Below, piece after piece: positions 10,751 to 19,235 of a DNA stretch of 45,169 nt. The position numbers and the translations under genes were made by a program. The DNA is from an uncultured Mycoplasmatota bacterium. Its GTDB lineage: Bacteria; Bacillota_I; Bacilli_A; RF39; UBA660. A model generated the notes under the pieces. That model was not told the DNA's origin. It was given only the letters and a program-made list of their open reading frames with translations, and did not search any database. Location: the NCBI GenBank assembly GCA_946402735.1, contig CAMIXH010000005.1, positions 1-45,169 of the forward strand, given 5' to 3'. Within the stretch, counting starts at the first letter, position 1; every line of letters begins with the position of its first letter.

Positions 10751-11356
10751 CTATATTAAATATTTAATTATATATAGAACTACTAATACTACTATTACTA
10801 TACTTATTAAATTCAAGAACCAATCTTTCTTTAAGAACTTTGGTAAATGATTAGATATAGCTTTAAGTGCAATATGTATTAAGAAACCACATATTCCACC
10901 TACTACATTTAAAATAATATCATCTACATCAAAACTTCTACCTATAAAATGTTGTACTGTTTCAATTACTAAACTAGTTAATAATGAAACTAAACTAATA
11001 GTACCTAGTCCTTTTATTTTGCAATAATTACTTATAAAATAACCAAAAGGTATAAATAATAGTATATTTCCAATAACCTGTCTATTAAATTCACTAGTTC
11101 CTACATCATACCTAAGTATTTCTCTAAAAGGTATTAAATTAGTTGAATGCAAAGCAGAAATATCTTGTGAAGTAACTAATCTAAATAGTACAAGTAAATA
11201 TGTCATAAATAATAAATTATATAATTCTTGATGTATTACTAAATGTCTTTCTTCACCATTAAAATAGATTGTTACTCTCATGATAATGAATATAGATAAC
11301 AACACTACTATAGTTGGCCAAGACATTTGAATTACATCTTTGATTGCTGCTTCCAT
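10751..11356 (-). CDS. VanZ-like family membrane protein
   Basis: A 201-aa membrane protein with about five hydrophobic segments. The VanZ-like core is visible: TNLIPFREI, then GNILLFIPFGYFI, then SLLTSLVIETVQHFIGRSFDVDDIILNVVGG. VanZ confers low-level teicoplanin resistance in enterococci, but most family members have no known role. Being first in the ybeY-era operon is not typical. An AGGAG site precedes the ATG, and a good promoter lies about 60 bases upstream. Confidence 0.85.
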   Translation of the reverse strand: MEAAIKDVIQMSWPTIVVLLSIFIIMRVTIYFNGEERHLVIHQELYNLLFMTYLLVLFRLVTSQDISALHSTNLIPFREILRYDVGTSEFNRQVIGNILLFIPFGYFISNYCKIKGLGTISLVSLLTSLVIETVQHFIGRSFDVDDIILNVVGGICGFLIHIALKAISNHLPKFLKKDWFLNLISIVIVVLVVLYIIKYLI

Positions 11357-11411
11357 TTCTACTCCTTACTAATTATTTTTTAGAAGTAATCCCAATAATA
11401 CTTCTACATAT

Positions 11412-11440
11412 ATTTTACTACTAAATCAATATTTTTTCAA
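11412..11440 (-). promoter_or_regulatory. Promoter of the vanZ-ybeY-era-recO operon
   Basis: TTGAAA (11435-11440), 17 bases, TAAAAT (11412-11417) on the minus strand. A short inverted repeat (AGAAGTA / TACTTCT) follows in the leader before the ribosome site. Confidence 0.75.
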
Positions 11441-11452
11441 AACATTTCATAC

Positions 11453-11478
11453 ATAAAAAAAGTAGATATTAATCTACT
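11453..11478 (-). terminator. Terminator after the ABC exporter genes
   Basis: RNA stem AGUAGAU / AUCUACU with a 4-base loop, followed by seven U. It overlaps the stop codon of the exporter gene. Confidence 0.85.
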
Positions 11479-13339
11479 AATCTAATTCTACACTACCTGT
11501 GTATAATTCGTAATATCTACCCTTTTCTTTTAATAAATCTTCGTGATCTCCTCTTTCAATAATTCTTCCTTTATCCATAACCATAATAGCTTTTGAATTT
11601 TGAATTGTTGAAAGTCTATGTGCTATTACTAAAACTGTTCTACCATTCATAAGTTTATCCATTCCATTTTGAACTATCTTTTCTGTTCTAGTATCTATTG
11701 AAGATGTTGCTTCATCTAGTATCATTGCTGGTGGATCTGCTACAGCACAACGTGCTATTGCTAAAAGTTGTCTTTCACCTTGAGATAAATTAGATCCATT
11801 TCCAGATATAACAGTGTCATATCCTTTTGGAAGTAAATTAATAAATCCATCAGCATTAGCTAGTTTAGCTGCTTCAATACACTCTTCTCTAGTAGCGTCA
11901 CTTCTACCATATCTAATGTTATCTAGAATTGTTCCAGTAAATAGATGTGTGTCTTGAAGTACCATTCCAAGGGAACGTCTTAAATCTTTCTTATCAATGT
12001 TCATTATATCTATTCCGTCATAAGTAATAGTTCCTTTATTAATGTCATAGAATCTATTAATTAAGTTTGATATAGTTGTTTTTCCTGCTCCTGTTGCTCC
12101 TACAAAAGCAATCTTTTGACCAGGTTTAGCATAAAGAGATATATCATGAATAACTTCTTTTCCTTCTTCATAACTAAATGATACATTATTAAGTCTTATA
12201 TCACCCTGTAAAAGAGTTAACTCATTACCATTTTTCCATGCCCAAATTTCAGTTCTTTTATCACTTTCAACTAACTTACCATCTTCATATTTAGCATTAA
12301 CTAATTTAACTTTACCAGTATTTTCTTCTAATGGTTCATCCATTAATTTAAATATTCTAGTTGCTCCTGCTAAAGCTCTTACTATCATATTAAATTGACT
12401 TGTTATTTGCATTATTGGTCTAGTAAAGCTATGAGTTAATGTTAAGAATGATGCTATTGCTCCTAAAGTAAATGTACCCTTCTTAATAGCAAGAATACCA
12501 CCAAGTAAAGCAACAATAACATATATTAAATAACTAACATTATTAGTAATAGGTCCTACCATATTACCATAAGTATTAGCTTTACTACCATGTTCAAATA
12601 ATTGATTATTTAATTTAACAAAATCTTTTTTTGCTTCTTCTTCATGAGTAAATACTTTTATAACTTTTTGTCCATCAATCATCTCTTCAATAAAACCATT
12701 TAGTTTTCCTAAAGATTCTTGTTGACTAACAAAATAATTGCCTGATTTTTTTATAACATTTTTAGTACAAAATACCATAACAATTACTCCAAATACTACT
12801 GCAAATGTAAGTGGCACATTTAATGTTAACATTGAAACAAATATACTAATTATTGAAATAATACTGCCAGCACATCCAGGTAAACTTTGAGATACCATCA
12901 TTTCTAAACTATCAGTATCATTTGTATATCTACTCATTATGTCACCATGAGTATTATTATCAAAATATGATATTGGTAAACCTTGCATATGATTAAACAT
13001 ATCATCTCTTATATTCTTAAGAACACCTTGAGCTACACTAATCATAATTCTATTATATAGGAATGAGCAAAACACACCTGATATATAAACCATAGCTATA
13101 AAACCAATGAATTTAATTAATCCAGTAAAAACAGGATTTTCCATAGCAGATAATGGAACAATATAATCATCAATTAAAGTTCTTAAAAATAGATGTCCTG
13201 CTACTTGAACAATAGAACTAATAACAATACAAATAAATACTATTAAATATCTAAATTTATATTTAGCCATATATTTAAGTAATCTTTTAAATGTATCTTT
13301 ATTAAATTTTTGACTTGGATCAAAACCTCTACCGTGCAT
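11477..13339 (-). CDS. Heterodimeric multidrug-type ABC exporter subunit (canonical site)
   Basis: A 620-aa half-transporter with six membrane helices in residues about 30-330 and a nucleotide-binding domain after about 385. Walker A is GATGAGKTT, the signature is LSQGERQ, and Walker B is AMILDEATSS with the catalytic Glu present, followed by the H-loop IAHRLST. With its partner it forms a BmrCD or TM287/288-like heterodimer that pumps drugs, lipids or peptides. The start overlaps the partner's stop (TAATG). The substrate cannot be told from sequence. Confidence 0.92.
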   Translation of the reverse strand: MHGRGFDPSQKFNKDTFKRLLKYMAKYKFRYLIVFICIVISSIVQVAGHLFLRTLIDDYIVPLSAMENPVFTGLIKFIGFIAMVYISGVFCSFLYNRIMISVAQGVLKNIRDDMFNHMQGLPISYFDNNTHGDIMSRYTNDTDSLEMMVSQSLPGCAGSIISIISIFVSMLTLNVPLTFAVVFGVIVMVFCTKNVIKKSGNYFVSQQESLGKLNGFIEEMIDGQKVIKVFTHEEEAKKDFVKLNNQLFEHGSKANTYGNMVGPITNNVSYLIYVIVALLGGILAIKKGTFTLGAIASFLTLTHSFTRPIMQITSQFNMIVRALAGATRIFKLMDEPLEENTGKVKLVNAKYEDGKLVESDKRTEIWAWKNGNELTLLQGDIRLNNVSFSYEEGKEVIHDISLYAKPGQKIAFVGATGAGKTTISNLINRFYDINKGTITYDGIDIMNIDKKDLRRSLGMVLQDTHLFTGTILDNIRYGRSDATREECIEAAKLANADGFINLLPKGYDTVISGNGSNLSQGERQLLAIARCAVADPPAMILDEATSSIDTRTEKIVQNGMDKLMNGRTVLVIAHRLSTIQNSKAIMVMDKGRIIERGDHEDLLKEKGRYYELYTGSVELD

Positions 13340-15063
13340 TATTTCACCCCTCTCTTTTGTGATTCATAAACTTCTTTATAAATCTTATTATTCTTAAGTA
13401 AGTTTTTAGGAGTATCAAAATCCACTACTTTACCTTTATCAAGTACAATAACTCTATCAGCATCTTCTACACTAGCTATTCTTTGAGCAATTATTAATTT
13501 AGTTACATCTGGTAAATACTCAGCTAGATTCTTTCTAATAATTGAATCAGTCTTAGTATCAACAGCACTAGTAGAATCATCAAATATTAATACTTTAGGA
13601 TTCTTAAGTAATGCTCTTGCTATACATAATCTTTGCTTTTGACCACCTGATACATTAGTACCACCTTGATCTAACATATATTCATATTGATCTTTATGAG
13701 CTTCAATAAATTCATCAGCACATGCTAAATGACATACTTTCTTTATCTCATCTAAAGTGGCATCTTTTTTACCCCATCTCATATTATCAATAATTGTTCC
13801 TGAGAATAATACATTCTTTTGAAGTACAACTGATACATTATCTCTTAGTGTTTCTAAATCATAATCTTTTACATTTACTCCACCAAGTAATACTTCTCCA
13901 TCACTAACATCATATAATCTATTAATTAAGTTAACTAATGTTGATTTAGATGAACCTGTTCCACCAATTATACCAATTACTTCTCCAGAATTAATCTTTA
14001 AGTTAATATTTTTAAGAACTAGTTTATCTTTATTTTTAGAGTATCCAAATGATACATCTTTAAACTCTATATCACCATTTTTAACTTCTTTAACAGGATT
14101 TTCTTTATTAACAATATCACTTTTTTCATCTAGTACTTCACATACTCTTTCTGCTGATGTAGCTGATATTATAGTCATAACATATATCATAGATAACATC
14201 ATTAAACTACTAAGAATTTGACCAGTATATGAAAATAACCCTGTTAATTCACCAGTAGTTAAAGATCCACCTACTATCATTTTAGTAGCAAAGAAAGCAA
14301 GTAATATATTACAAGCATACATACTAAATTGCATTACTGGTTGATTCCATGCAACTATCTTTTCTGCTTTAGAAAATCTCTCATATATTAATTGTGAAAT
14401 TCTTCCAAACTTCTTCTTTTCTTCCTCTTCCTTAACATATGCTTTTACTACTCTAATTCCTCTTACGTTTTCTTGTACATCTGTATTTAATTCATCATAT
14501 GTTTCAAATACTTTCTTAAACTTAGGATGAGCTTTATTTGCAATAACAAATAAAGATATACCTAAAAAAGGCATTATCGCTAAATATATTAATGATATTT
14601 TCTTATTAATCATAAACACACTAATAAGAGCAAATATCAACATAAATGGACTTCTAAGCGCAGTTCTAATAATCATCATATATGCATTTTGAATATATGA
14701 TATATCTGTAGTTAATCTTGTTACTAAACTACTTGATGAGAACTTATCTATATTTGAAAATGAATAATCTTGTATTTTAAAATACATATCTTGTCTCAAA
14801 TTCTTAGCAAATCCAGCACTTGCAATAGCAGAATATTTACTAGCAAGTACACCACTAACTAATGATATAGTAGCAATTATTACAAGTTGTATACTACTCT
14901 CATAGACAACATTTATATTAGATGCATTAATACCATCATCAATTAAATATGCTAAAATAAGAGGTATTATAATCTCCATTATTACTTCTATCAAAATAAA
15001 AATACCAGATAGTATTGATTCTTTTTTATATTCTCTAATACTTTTAGATAATTTTTTAATCAT
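13339..15063 (-). CDS. Heterodimeric multidrug-type ABC exporter subunit (degenerate site)
   Basis: A 574-aa half-transporter and partner of the gene downstream. Walker A is GGTGSSKST and the signature is VSGGQKQ. Walker B reads LIFDDSTSAVD, with Asp where the catalytic Glu should be, and the switch His is replaced (LIIAQRIASV). Such a degenerate half is standard in heterodimeric exporters of the BmrC or TM287 type, so it is not a defect. AGGAGG lies before the ATG. A -10-like TAAAAT lies just upstream, its weak -35 falling in the preceding terminator. Confidence 0.92.
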   Translation of the reverse strand: MIKKLSKSIREYKKESILSGIFILIEVIMEIIIPLILAYLIDDGINASNINVVYESSIQLVIIATISLVSGVLASKYSAIASAGFAKNLRQDMYFKIQDYSFSNIDKFSSSSLVTRLTTDISYIQNAYMMIIRTALRSPFMLIFALISVFMINKKISLIYLAIMPFLGISLFVIANKAHPKFKKVFETYDELNTDVQENVRGIRVVKAYVKEEEEKKKFGRISQLIYERFSKAEKIVAWNQPVMQFSMYACNILLAFFATKMIVGGSLTTGELTGLFSYTGQILSSLMMLSMIYVMTIISATSAERVCEVLDEKSDIVNKENPVKEVKNGDIEFKDVSFGYSKNKDKLVLKNINLKINSGEVIGIIGGTGSSKSTLVNLINRLYDVSDGEVLLGGVNVKDYDLETLRDNVSVVLQKNVLFSGTIIDNMRWGKKDATLDEIKKVCHLACADEFIEAHKDQYEYMLDQGGTNVSGGQKQRLCIARALLKNPKVLIFDDSTSAVDTKTDSIIRKNLAEYLPDVTKLIIAQRIASVEDADRVIVLDKGKVVDFDTPKNLLKNNKIYKEVYESQKRGVK

Positions 15064-15103
15064 GTTTACCTCCTTAGTTGCTTATAACATTTTATCATAA
15101 TAA

Positions 15104-15128
15104 AAAAGAAGATACAATAATCTATCTT
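15104..15128 (-). terminator. Terminator after the small HExxH gene
   Basis: RNA stem AAGAUA / UAUCUU with an 8-base loop, then CUUUUUUAUU. It overlaps the TAG stop of the upstream gene. Confidence 0.7.
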
Positions 15129-15898
15129 TGTACTCTTCTTAGTTTCATTCTTCTTAATATTTCATTTTCTTTTTCATCATATGTTAAAGGTAATCCAAGC
15201 AAAACTCTTGTATCAAATGAATATTGATTCTGGTCTACACGTTTTTTTAATAAATAAAATTCTCTAAGCATTCCCATATTTAATAAAAATGTATATGTAG
15301 GAGCATCTAAGTATACTCCATTATCTTCATAACCTCTTTCATATGTAAAATACAATTTACTTTTAGCTGCTAATAATTCTTTGGTTCTTCTTTGATTTTT
15401 TAATAAATTAACAATATATCTTTCTGCTTTAATATTAGCAAGTCTCTCACCAGGATCATATTTATAATTTTCCATTCTTTTTAAAGCTAAATAATTAGCA
15501 TCATCTTCTACAAATAAACCATATCTAATATTATTAGCAACCATATAATCAACAAGTGAATATCTAACTATTAAAGATTCTATGTCATTTCCACCCTCAT
15601 ATAATCTCCTTAAATTACTAGCATGTTCCATTTCATGTTTTATAGTACCTAATGCTTGTGTTTTAGATGAACAACCAATGGCAGAAGCAACTGATTGTAT
15701 TACAAATGGATTAACCATAATTGTTTTATTTTTATTATTGTATGCTCCTAAAGTTGAAATAGTGTAATCGCTCTTAAAATCACTAATATATCTTTTTAAA
15801 TCTTCATCTTCTTTTAATAACAATTCAAAAACTTCATTTAAAAATGATTCACTAAAATCTATTCTTTCATCTGTTATTAATTCATACATCCTAGTCAT
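15122..15898 (-). CDS. HExxH protein of unknown function (zincin-like)
   Basis: About 258 aa. I do not recognise a named family. The motif TIKHEMEHASNLRRLYEGG contains HExxH, and LFVEDDANYLALKRME about 60 residues later could supply a third zinc ligand, the layout of a gluzincin. There is no signal peptide or membrane segment. The frame opens at a GTG at 15907, but AGGTG lies 6 bases before the ATG at 15898, which I prefer. It stands alone between terminators. Two larger HExxH proteins lie at 19232-23387, though the flanking motifs differ, so homology is unproven. Confidence 0.7.
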   Translation of the reverse strand: MTRMYELITDERIDFSESFLNEVFELLLKEDEDLKRYISDFKSDYTISTLGAYNNKNKTIMVNPFVIQSVASAIGCSSKTQALGTIKHEMEHASNLRRLYEGGNDIESLIVRYSLVDYMVANNIRYGLFVEDDANYLALKRMENYKYDPGERLANIKAERYIVNLLKNQRRTKELLAAKSKLYFTYERGYEDNGVYLDAPTYTFLLNMGMLREFYLLKKRVDQNQYSFDTRVLLGLPLTYDEKENEILRRMKLRRVQR

Positions 15899-15925
15899 AC
15901 ATAGCACCTGTGATTTATAATATCA

Positions 15926-15954
15926 TAAAAAAAGAGACTATTAAAGTCTCTTTT
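15926..15954 (-). terminator. Terminator of the double-glycine peptide operon
   Basis: RNA stem AAAGAGACU / AGUCUCUUU with loop UUAAU, followed by a U-run. It begins at the stop codon of the second peptide gene. Confidence 0.88.
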
Positions 15955-16102
15955 AGCATGTTGTCTTCTTCGTAACTCTTATAATTATTGTTCCAAGTGA
16001 TCTACCAAGTTCTAAAATAATAGTTCCAAATCTTACTATTGAATTAATAAGTGCTGCACTAACAGCTCCTCCTTTAATAGTAAGAAGTTCTTCATTAGTC
16101 AT
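15953..16102 (-). CDS. Double-glycine leader peptide 2 (putative bacteriocin or signal peptide)
   Basis: A 49-aa peptide. Leader MTNEELLTIKGG fits the double-glycine pattern (ExLxxIxGG) cut by C39 peptidases. The mature part of 37 residues begins AVSAALINSIVRFGTIILEL, is amphipathic or hydrophobic, and ends TKKTTC with a single C-terminal Cys. Net charge of the mature peptide is about +4. It holds GRSLG, a GxxxG helix-contact motif. The ATG overlaps the end of peptide gene 1 (ATGACTAA) and has no strong ribosome site of its own, so translation is probably coupled. Together with peptide 1 it resembles a class IIb two-peptide bacteriocin; a pheromone role is the alternative. Confidence 0.85.
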   Translation of the reverse strand: MTNEELLTIKGGAVSAALINSIVRFGTIILELGRSLGTIIIRVTKKTTC

Positions 16103-16229
16103 TGCAGCTCAGTGGCCTTATTAACCCATCAACAAGGCCAATCAGAAAAGTCACTGCAGAAACTATTATTCCATAGAAATATGATCTTGCCATACCTCCC
16201 TCTATGTTCATTAGTTCTTCATCACTCAT
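16095..16229 (-). CDS. Double-glycine leader peptide 1 (putative bacteriocin or signal peptide)
   Basis: A 44-aa peptide. Leader MSDEELMNIEGG is nearly the same as that of peptide 2, and C39 processing after GG is expected. The mature part of 32 residues begins MARSYFYGIIVSAVTFLIGL, is very hydrophobic with net charge near zero, has GLVDG as a GxxxG motif, and one Cys near the end (PLSCND). AAAGGAG lies 8 bases before the ATG, inside the last codons of the transporter gene. The ATG overlaps the transporter stop (ATGAGTGA). No immunity gene is recognisable next to it. Confidence 0.87.
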   Translation of the reverse strand: MSDEELMNIEGGMARSYFYGIIVSAVTFLIGLVDGLIRPLSCND

Positions 16230-18291
16230 CTATTATTCTCCTTTCTAGATGATACTTTTTAGAAAACATACAAGATATTTCTTCCTTGTGTGATACGTAT
16301 ATAATTGTTTTATCTTTATATTTTTCTAGTATCTTACTTAATATTTCTTTTTCTTCTTTAACACTAATTTCACTTAATGCTTCATCAAGTATTATGAAAT
16401 TACTATTTTTAAGTAAACTTCTAGCAAGTATTATTTTTTGTTTTTCTCCTCCACTAATATTAAATCCATTATCTTCAATTAAAAAGTTATTTCTTTCTAT
16501 CTTACTATCTCTTAAATTATCTAAGTTACATAAACGTATTATTTCTTCATATTCCATTTCACTTACATCTCTATCATAAACAATATTATTTTTTAAAGTA
16601 TCATTATTCAAGTAATTGTTTTGTGATACATAAGTAAAATTAGATGAAATAATATTTGAATTAATATCCTTAATATTAATATTATTGATAAAAACATATC
16701 CTTCATAATCAGTTAAATATTTAAGTATTATTTTAAGAAGAGTACTTTTACCAATACCACTTTTACCATATATAAATATTTTATCTTTATAACCAATATT
16801 CAAATTAATATTACCTAATATAGTTTTATTGTTAACTTTATATGATAAATTTTTAATACTAATATTTCCCCTAATATCAATATCATTATATTCTTCTGTA
16901 TCTTTTTTAATCATAAATAAATCATTTATTCTTCTATATATATTTTTAATAAAAATAATACTATGATTTAAATCAATTAGATTCTTAAGTGGTTCAGTAA
17001 AATAAATAATTATTGTATTAAATAATATAAATTCACCCAAAGTAATTAGATTGTTATTTATAAAAGATATTCCAATATAAATAGATATAACATATATAAT
17101 ACTGGTTATTAAATTCTTAAGAAAACTCTCTAAATTCTTACTCCTTTCATAACAAATAGCTTTATTAGTATAACTTAATAATTTAACTTCTGTTTTTTTA
17201 TTAAAATAATTAATCATATCTATATTTCTATTTGATTCATAACTATTAATACTTTCATTAATTGTTTTTTTATACTCACCTTCACTAATAAGTAGATTTT
17301 CTGTCTTGTTATCAAATGATCTTTTGAATAATAAAACAATTATTAAATATATAATTATCTCAATCAAATAAATTAAGAACAACTTATAATTAATAGATAA
17401 TAAAATAATACTAGAGAGTATAGTAAATAAAAGGTCCATACAAGTGTTAACTATAATACTTGCTATTATTTCTTTAAAATAGTTTAAATCATTAATTCTA
17501 GATTCAATTTCACCAACTGATTTAGTCTTAAAGTAAAGATATGGAAGGTTAAAAAGTTTCCTTATAACATCTATAGTTATTTTAGAATATATATTATTTT
17601 TAATACTTATCAAGCACTCATCTTTCAAGTAATCAAACATATTTTTAAAAACAAATATACTCAAAAACATAGTTGTGATTATTTTGAAATAATAATTATT
17701 ATATTTAGGTAATATATAGTCTATACATAATAGTAAATAATAATTAGTTATTATATTAAATATTATTACTAACAAAGATAGTATAATAGTTTTTATAGTT
17801 GTACTTTTAAATTGTTTAACATAATCAAATATAAATGTTATTAAGTTGTTATTATAACTACTCAATCGACTTTTTATTATTTTTACAGGATATATGATAA
17901 TTGATGTATTTAAATAGATACTTTTAAAGTATTTGTGACTTACTTTAGTTATATTTGATGAGGGATCCATTATTATAATATTTCTTTTGTTAACCTTATA
18001 CACTACTATAAAATGATACATATTATCTTTTAATGTATGACATATGATTGGTAAATTCACTTTATTATTAATTATTTCATCATAACTATAATGAATTCCA
18101 AATCCATCAAATCCAAATGTTCTAGAACCATTTATTATATTGTATGCATTTGTTCCTTCATTAGTAGTTTTTAGTATTAAAGAGAGTTCATCTAATGAAC
18201 ATTCACATCCATAGTATTTCATAATAGAAAGTAAACATGCACTAGCACAATCTTTACTACTGTTTTGCCTCACAACTAATTTTTTATTCAT
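16222..18291 (-). CDS. Peptidase C39-containing ABC transporter (bacteriocin processing and export)
   Basis: A 689-aa transporter of the PCAT type, which cuts double-glycine leaders and exports the mature peptide. The N-terminal C39 domain has oxyanion Gln9 and catalytic Cys15 (QNSSKDCASACL), His93 (MYHFIVVY) and Asp109 (IIIMDPSS), so the triad is complete. Six membrane helices follow (about 165-430), then the ATPase domain with Walker A GKSGIGKST, signature ISGGEKQ, Walker B FIILDEALSE and H-loop YVSHKEE. The C-terminal codons encode the ribosome site and ATG of the first peptide gene. AT content and Asn/Ile use look higher than in neighbouring housekeeping genes, perhaps from transfer. Confidence 0.95.
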   Translation of the reverse strand: MNKKLVVRQNSSKDCASACLLSIMKYYGCECSLDELSLILKTTNEGTNAYNIINGSRTFGFDGFGIHYSYDEIINNKVNLPIICHTLKDNMYHFIVVYKVNKRNIIIMDPSSNITKVSHKYFKSIYLNTSIIIYPVKIIKSRLSSYNNNLITFIFDYVKQFKSTTIKTIILSLLVIIFNIITNYYLLLCIDYILPKYNNYYFKIITTMFLSIFVFKNMFDYLKDECLISIKNNIYSKITIDVIRKLFNLPYLYFKTKSVGEIESRINDLNYFKEIIASIIVNTCMDLLFTILSSIILLSINYKLFLIYLIEIIIYLIIVLLFKRSFDNKTENLLISEGEYKKTINESINSYESNRNIDMINYFNKKTEVKLLSYTNKAICYERSKNLESFLKNLITSIIYVISIYIGISFINNNLITLGEFILFNTIIIYFTEPLKNLIDLNHSIIFIKNIYRRINDLFMIKKDTEEYNDIDIRGNISIKNLSYKVNNKTILGNINLNIGYKDKIFIYGKSGIGKSTLLKIILKYLTDYEGYVFINNINIKDINSNIISSNFTYVSQNNYLNNDTLKNNIVYDRDVSEMEYEEIIRLCNLDNLRDSKIERNNFLIEDNGFNISGGEKQKIILARSLLKNSNFIILDEALSEISVKEEKEILSKILEKYKDKTIIYVSHKEEISCMFSKKYHLERRIIDE

Positions 18292-18343
18292 TTAACCCTC
18301 CTAATAATATAATTAGCCATGATTTTAACAAAACACTTTTTTT

Positions 18344-18374
18344 AAATAAAAAAATCTCAATTATAATTGAGATT
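18344..18374 (-). terminator. Terminator after the rpe operon
   Basis: Perfect stem AATCTCAAT / ATTGAGATT with a 4-base loop, and seven U after it on the minus strand. It covers the stop of the small gene upstream and lies just before the region feeding the C39 transporter. Confidence 0.88.
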
Positions 18375-18585
18375 CTCTAACATCTTGTCTTGAAAGATTG
18401 TATTTTTCAGTATCCTTAATTAATACTTTATTTCTAATAGCTTCTGCTATTATTTCATTTTTAAGTTTATAGTTAGTAATAGAATACCAGTCTTCAGGAT
18501 ATAATGCCTCTTCACTCATATCAGGATGAGCTTTCTTATAATTTAATTCTGCTATTACATATAATTTATAATCTAATTCTCCCAT
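18361..18585 (-). CDS. Small hypothetical protein downstream of rpe
   Basis: A 74-aa protein that I do not recognise. It is charged, mostly helical (YVIAELNYKKAHPDMSEEALY, then NYKLKNEIIAEAIRNK) and cytoplasmic, with no Cys or membrane segment. AAGGAGG precedes the ATG, which overlaps the end of rpe by 13 bases, and a terminator follows, so expression is well supported. No function can be assigned. Confidence 0.75.
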   Translation of the reverse strand: MGELDYKLYVIAELNYKKAHPDMSEEALYPEDWYSITNYKLKNEIIAEAIRNKVLIKDTEKYNLSRQDVRESQL

Positions 18586-19235
18586 GGTATTTCCTCCTTA
18601 CTAATACTCTTTAATATATGTGTATTATTTAATAAGTCTTGATGTAAATATGTTGCTGATACTAATACATCTACTCCAGCATTTACACATTTAACAGCAT
18701 TTTCATAATTAATACCACCATCGACTTCTACATCTGTTTTAAGACCAAGTCTATTTATTTCATCCTTTACTATTTTAATTCTATCAGGCGACTCTTCTAT
18801 AAATGATTGTCCACTTCTTCCAGGAAATACACTCATTACTAATACTCTATCTAAATCCTTAAGATATGGGAATACTACTTCTGGATTAGTATCAGGATTA
18901 ATAGCTAGTCCAACTTTTAATCCATAATTCTTAACATATTCAATCATCTCTGGAATATCTTTAACTGCTTCATAATGAAATGTGATGATGTCTGTATTTA
19001 ATAGTGCATAATCATCTATATATTTAGTTGGTTTTTCTACCATTAAATGAACATCTAATTTTTTATGAGAATACTTAATAAAATCTTTTACTTCTCCAAA
19101 AGTCCATGTTTTATTCTCAACAAATTTTCCGTCCATTATATCAACATGTATAAAGTCACATTCTGTTTCATCTAATCTTTTTACTATATCACTAGCTTTT
19201 ATACTACTTGATAATATTGAAGTGCTAACTATCAT
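18573..19235 (-). CDS. rpe: Ribulose-phosphate 3-epimerase
   Basis: It interconverts D-ribulose 5-phosphate and D-xylulose 5-phosphate in the pentose phosphate pathway. It is 220 aa, a TIM barrel. Family motifs are seen: STSILSSS at the N-terminus, HVDIMDGKFVENKT with the metal-binding His and Asp, HLMVEKP, VLVMSVFPGRSGQSF, and VDGGINYENA. The ATG overlaps the stop of the upstream zincin gene (ATGA) with AGGAGG 11 bases before. In many Bacillota rpe follows rsgA directly; here two large genes are placed between them. Confidence 0.97.
   Translation of the reverse strand: MIVSTSILSSSIKASDIVKRLDETECDFIHVDIMDGKFVENKTWTFGEVKDFIKYSHKKLDVHLMVEKPTKYIDDYALLNTDIITFHYEAVKDIPEMIEYVKNYGLKVGLAINPDTNPEVVFPYLKDLDRVLVMSVFPGRSGQSFIEESPDRIKIVKDEINRLGLKTDVEVDGGINYENAVKCVNAGVDVLVSATYLHQDLLNNTHILKSISKEEIPWEN

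Noticed and set aside
13339-15063. Loss of function in the exporter subunit with Asp in place of the catalytic Glu
   Set aside because: A degenerate site in one half is normal for heterodimeric exporters; the partner gene keeps a full site.
16240-18291. The C39 domain as an inactive lyase-like relative used only for transport
   Set aside because: Gln, Cys, His and Asp of the active site are all in place.
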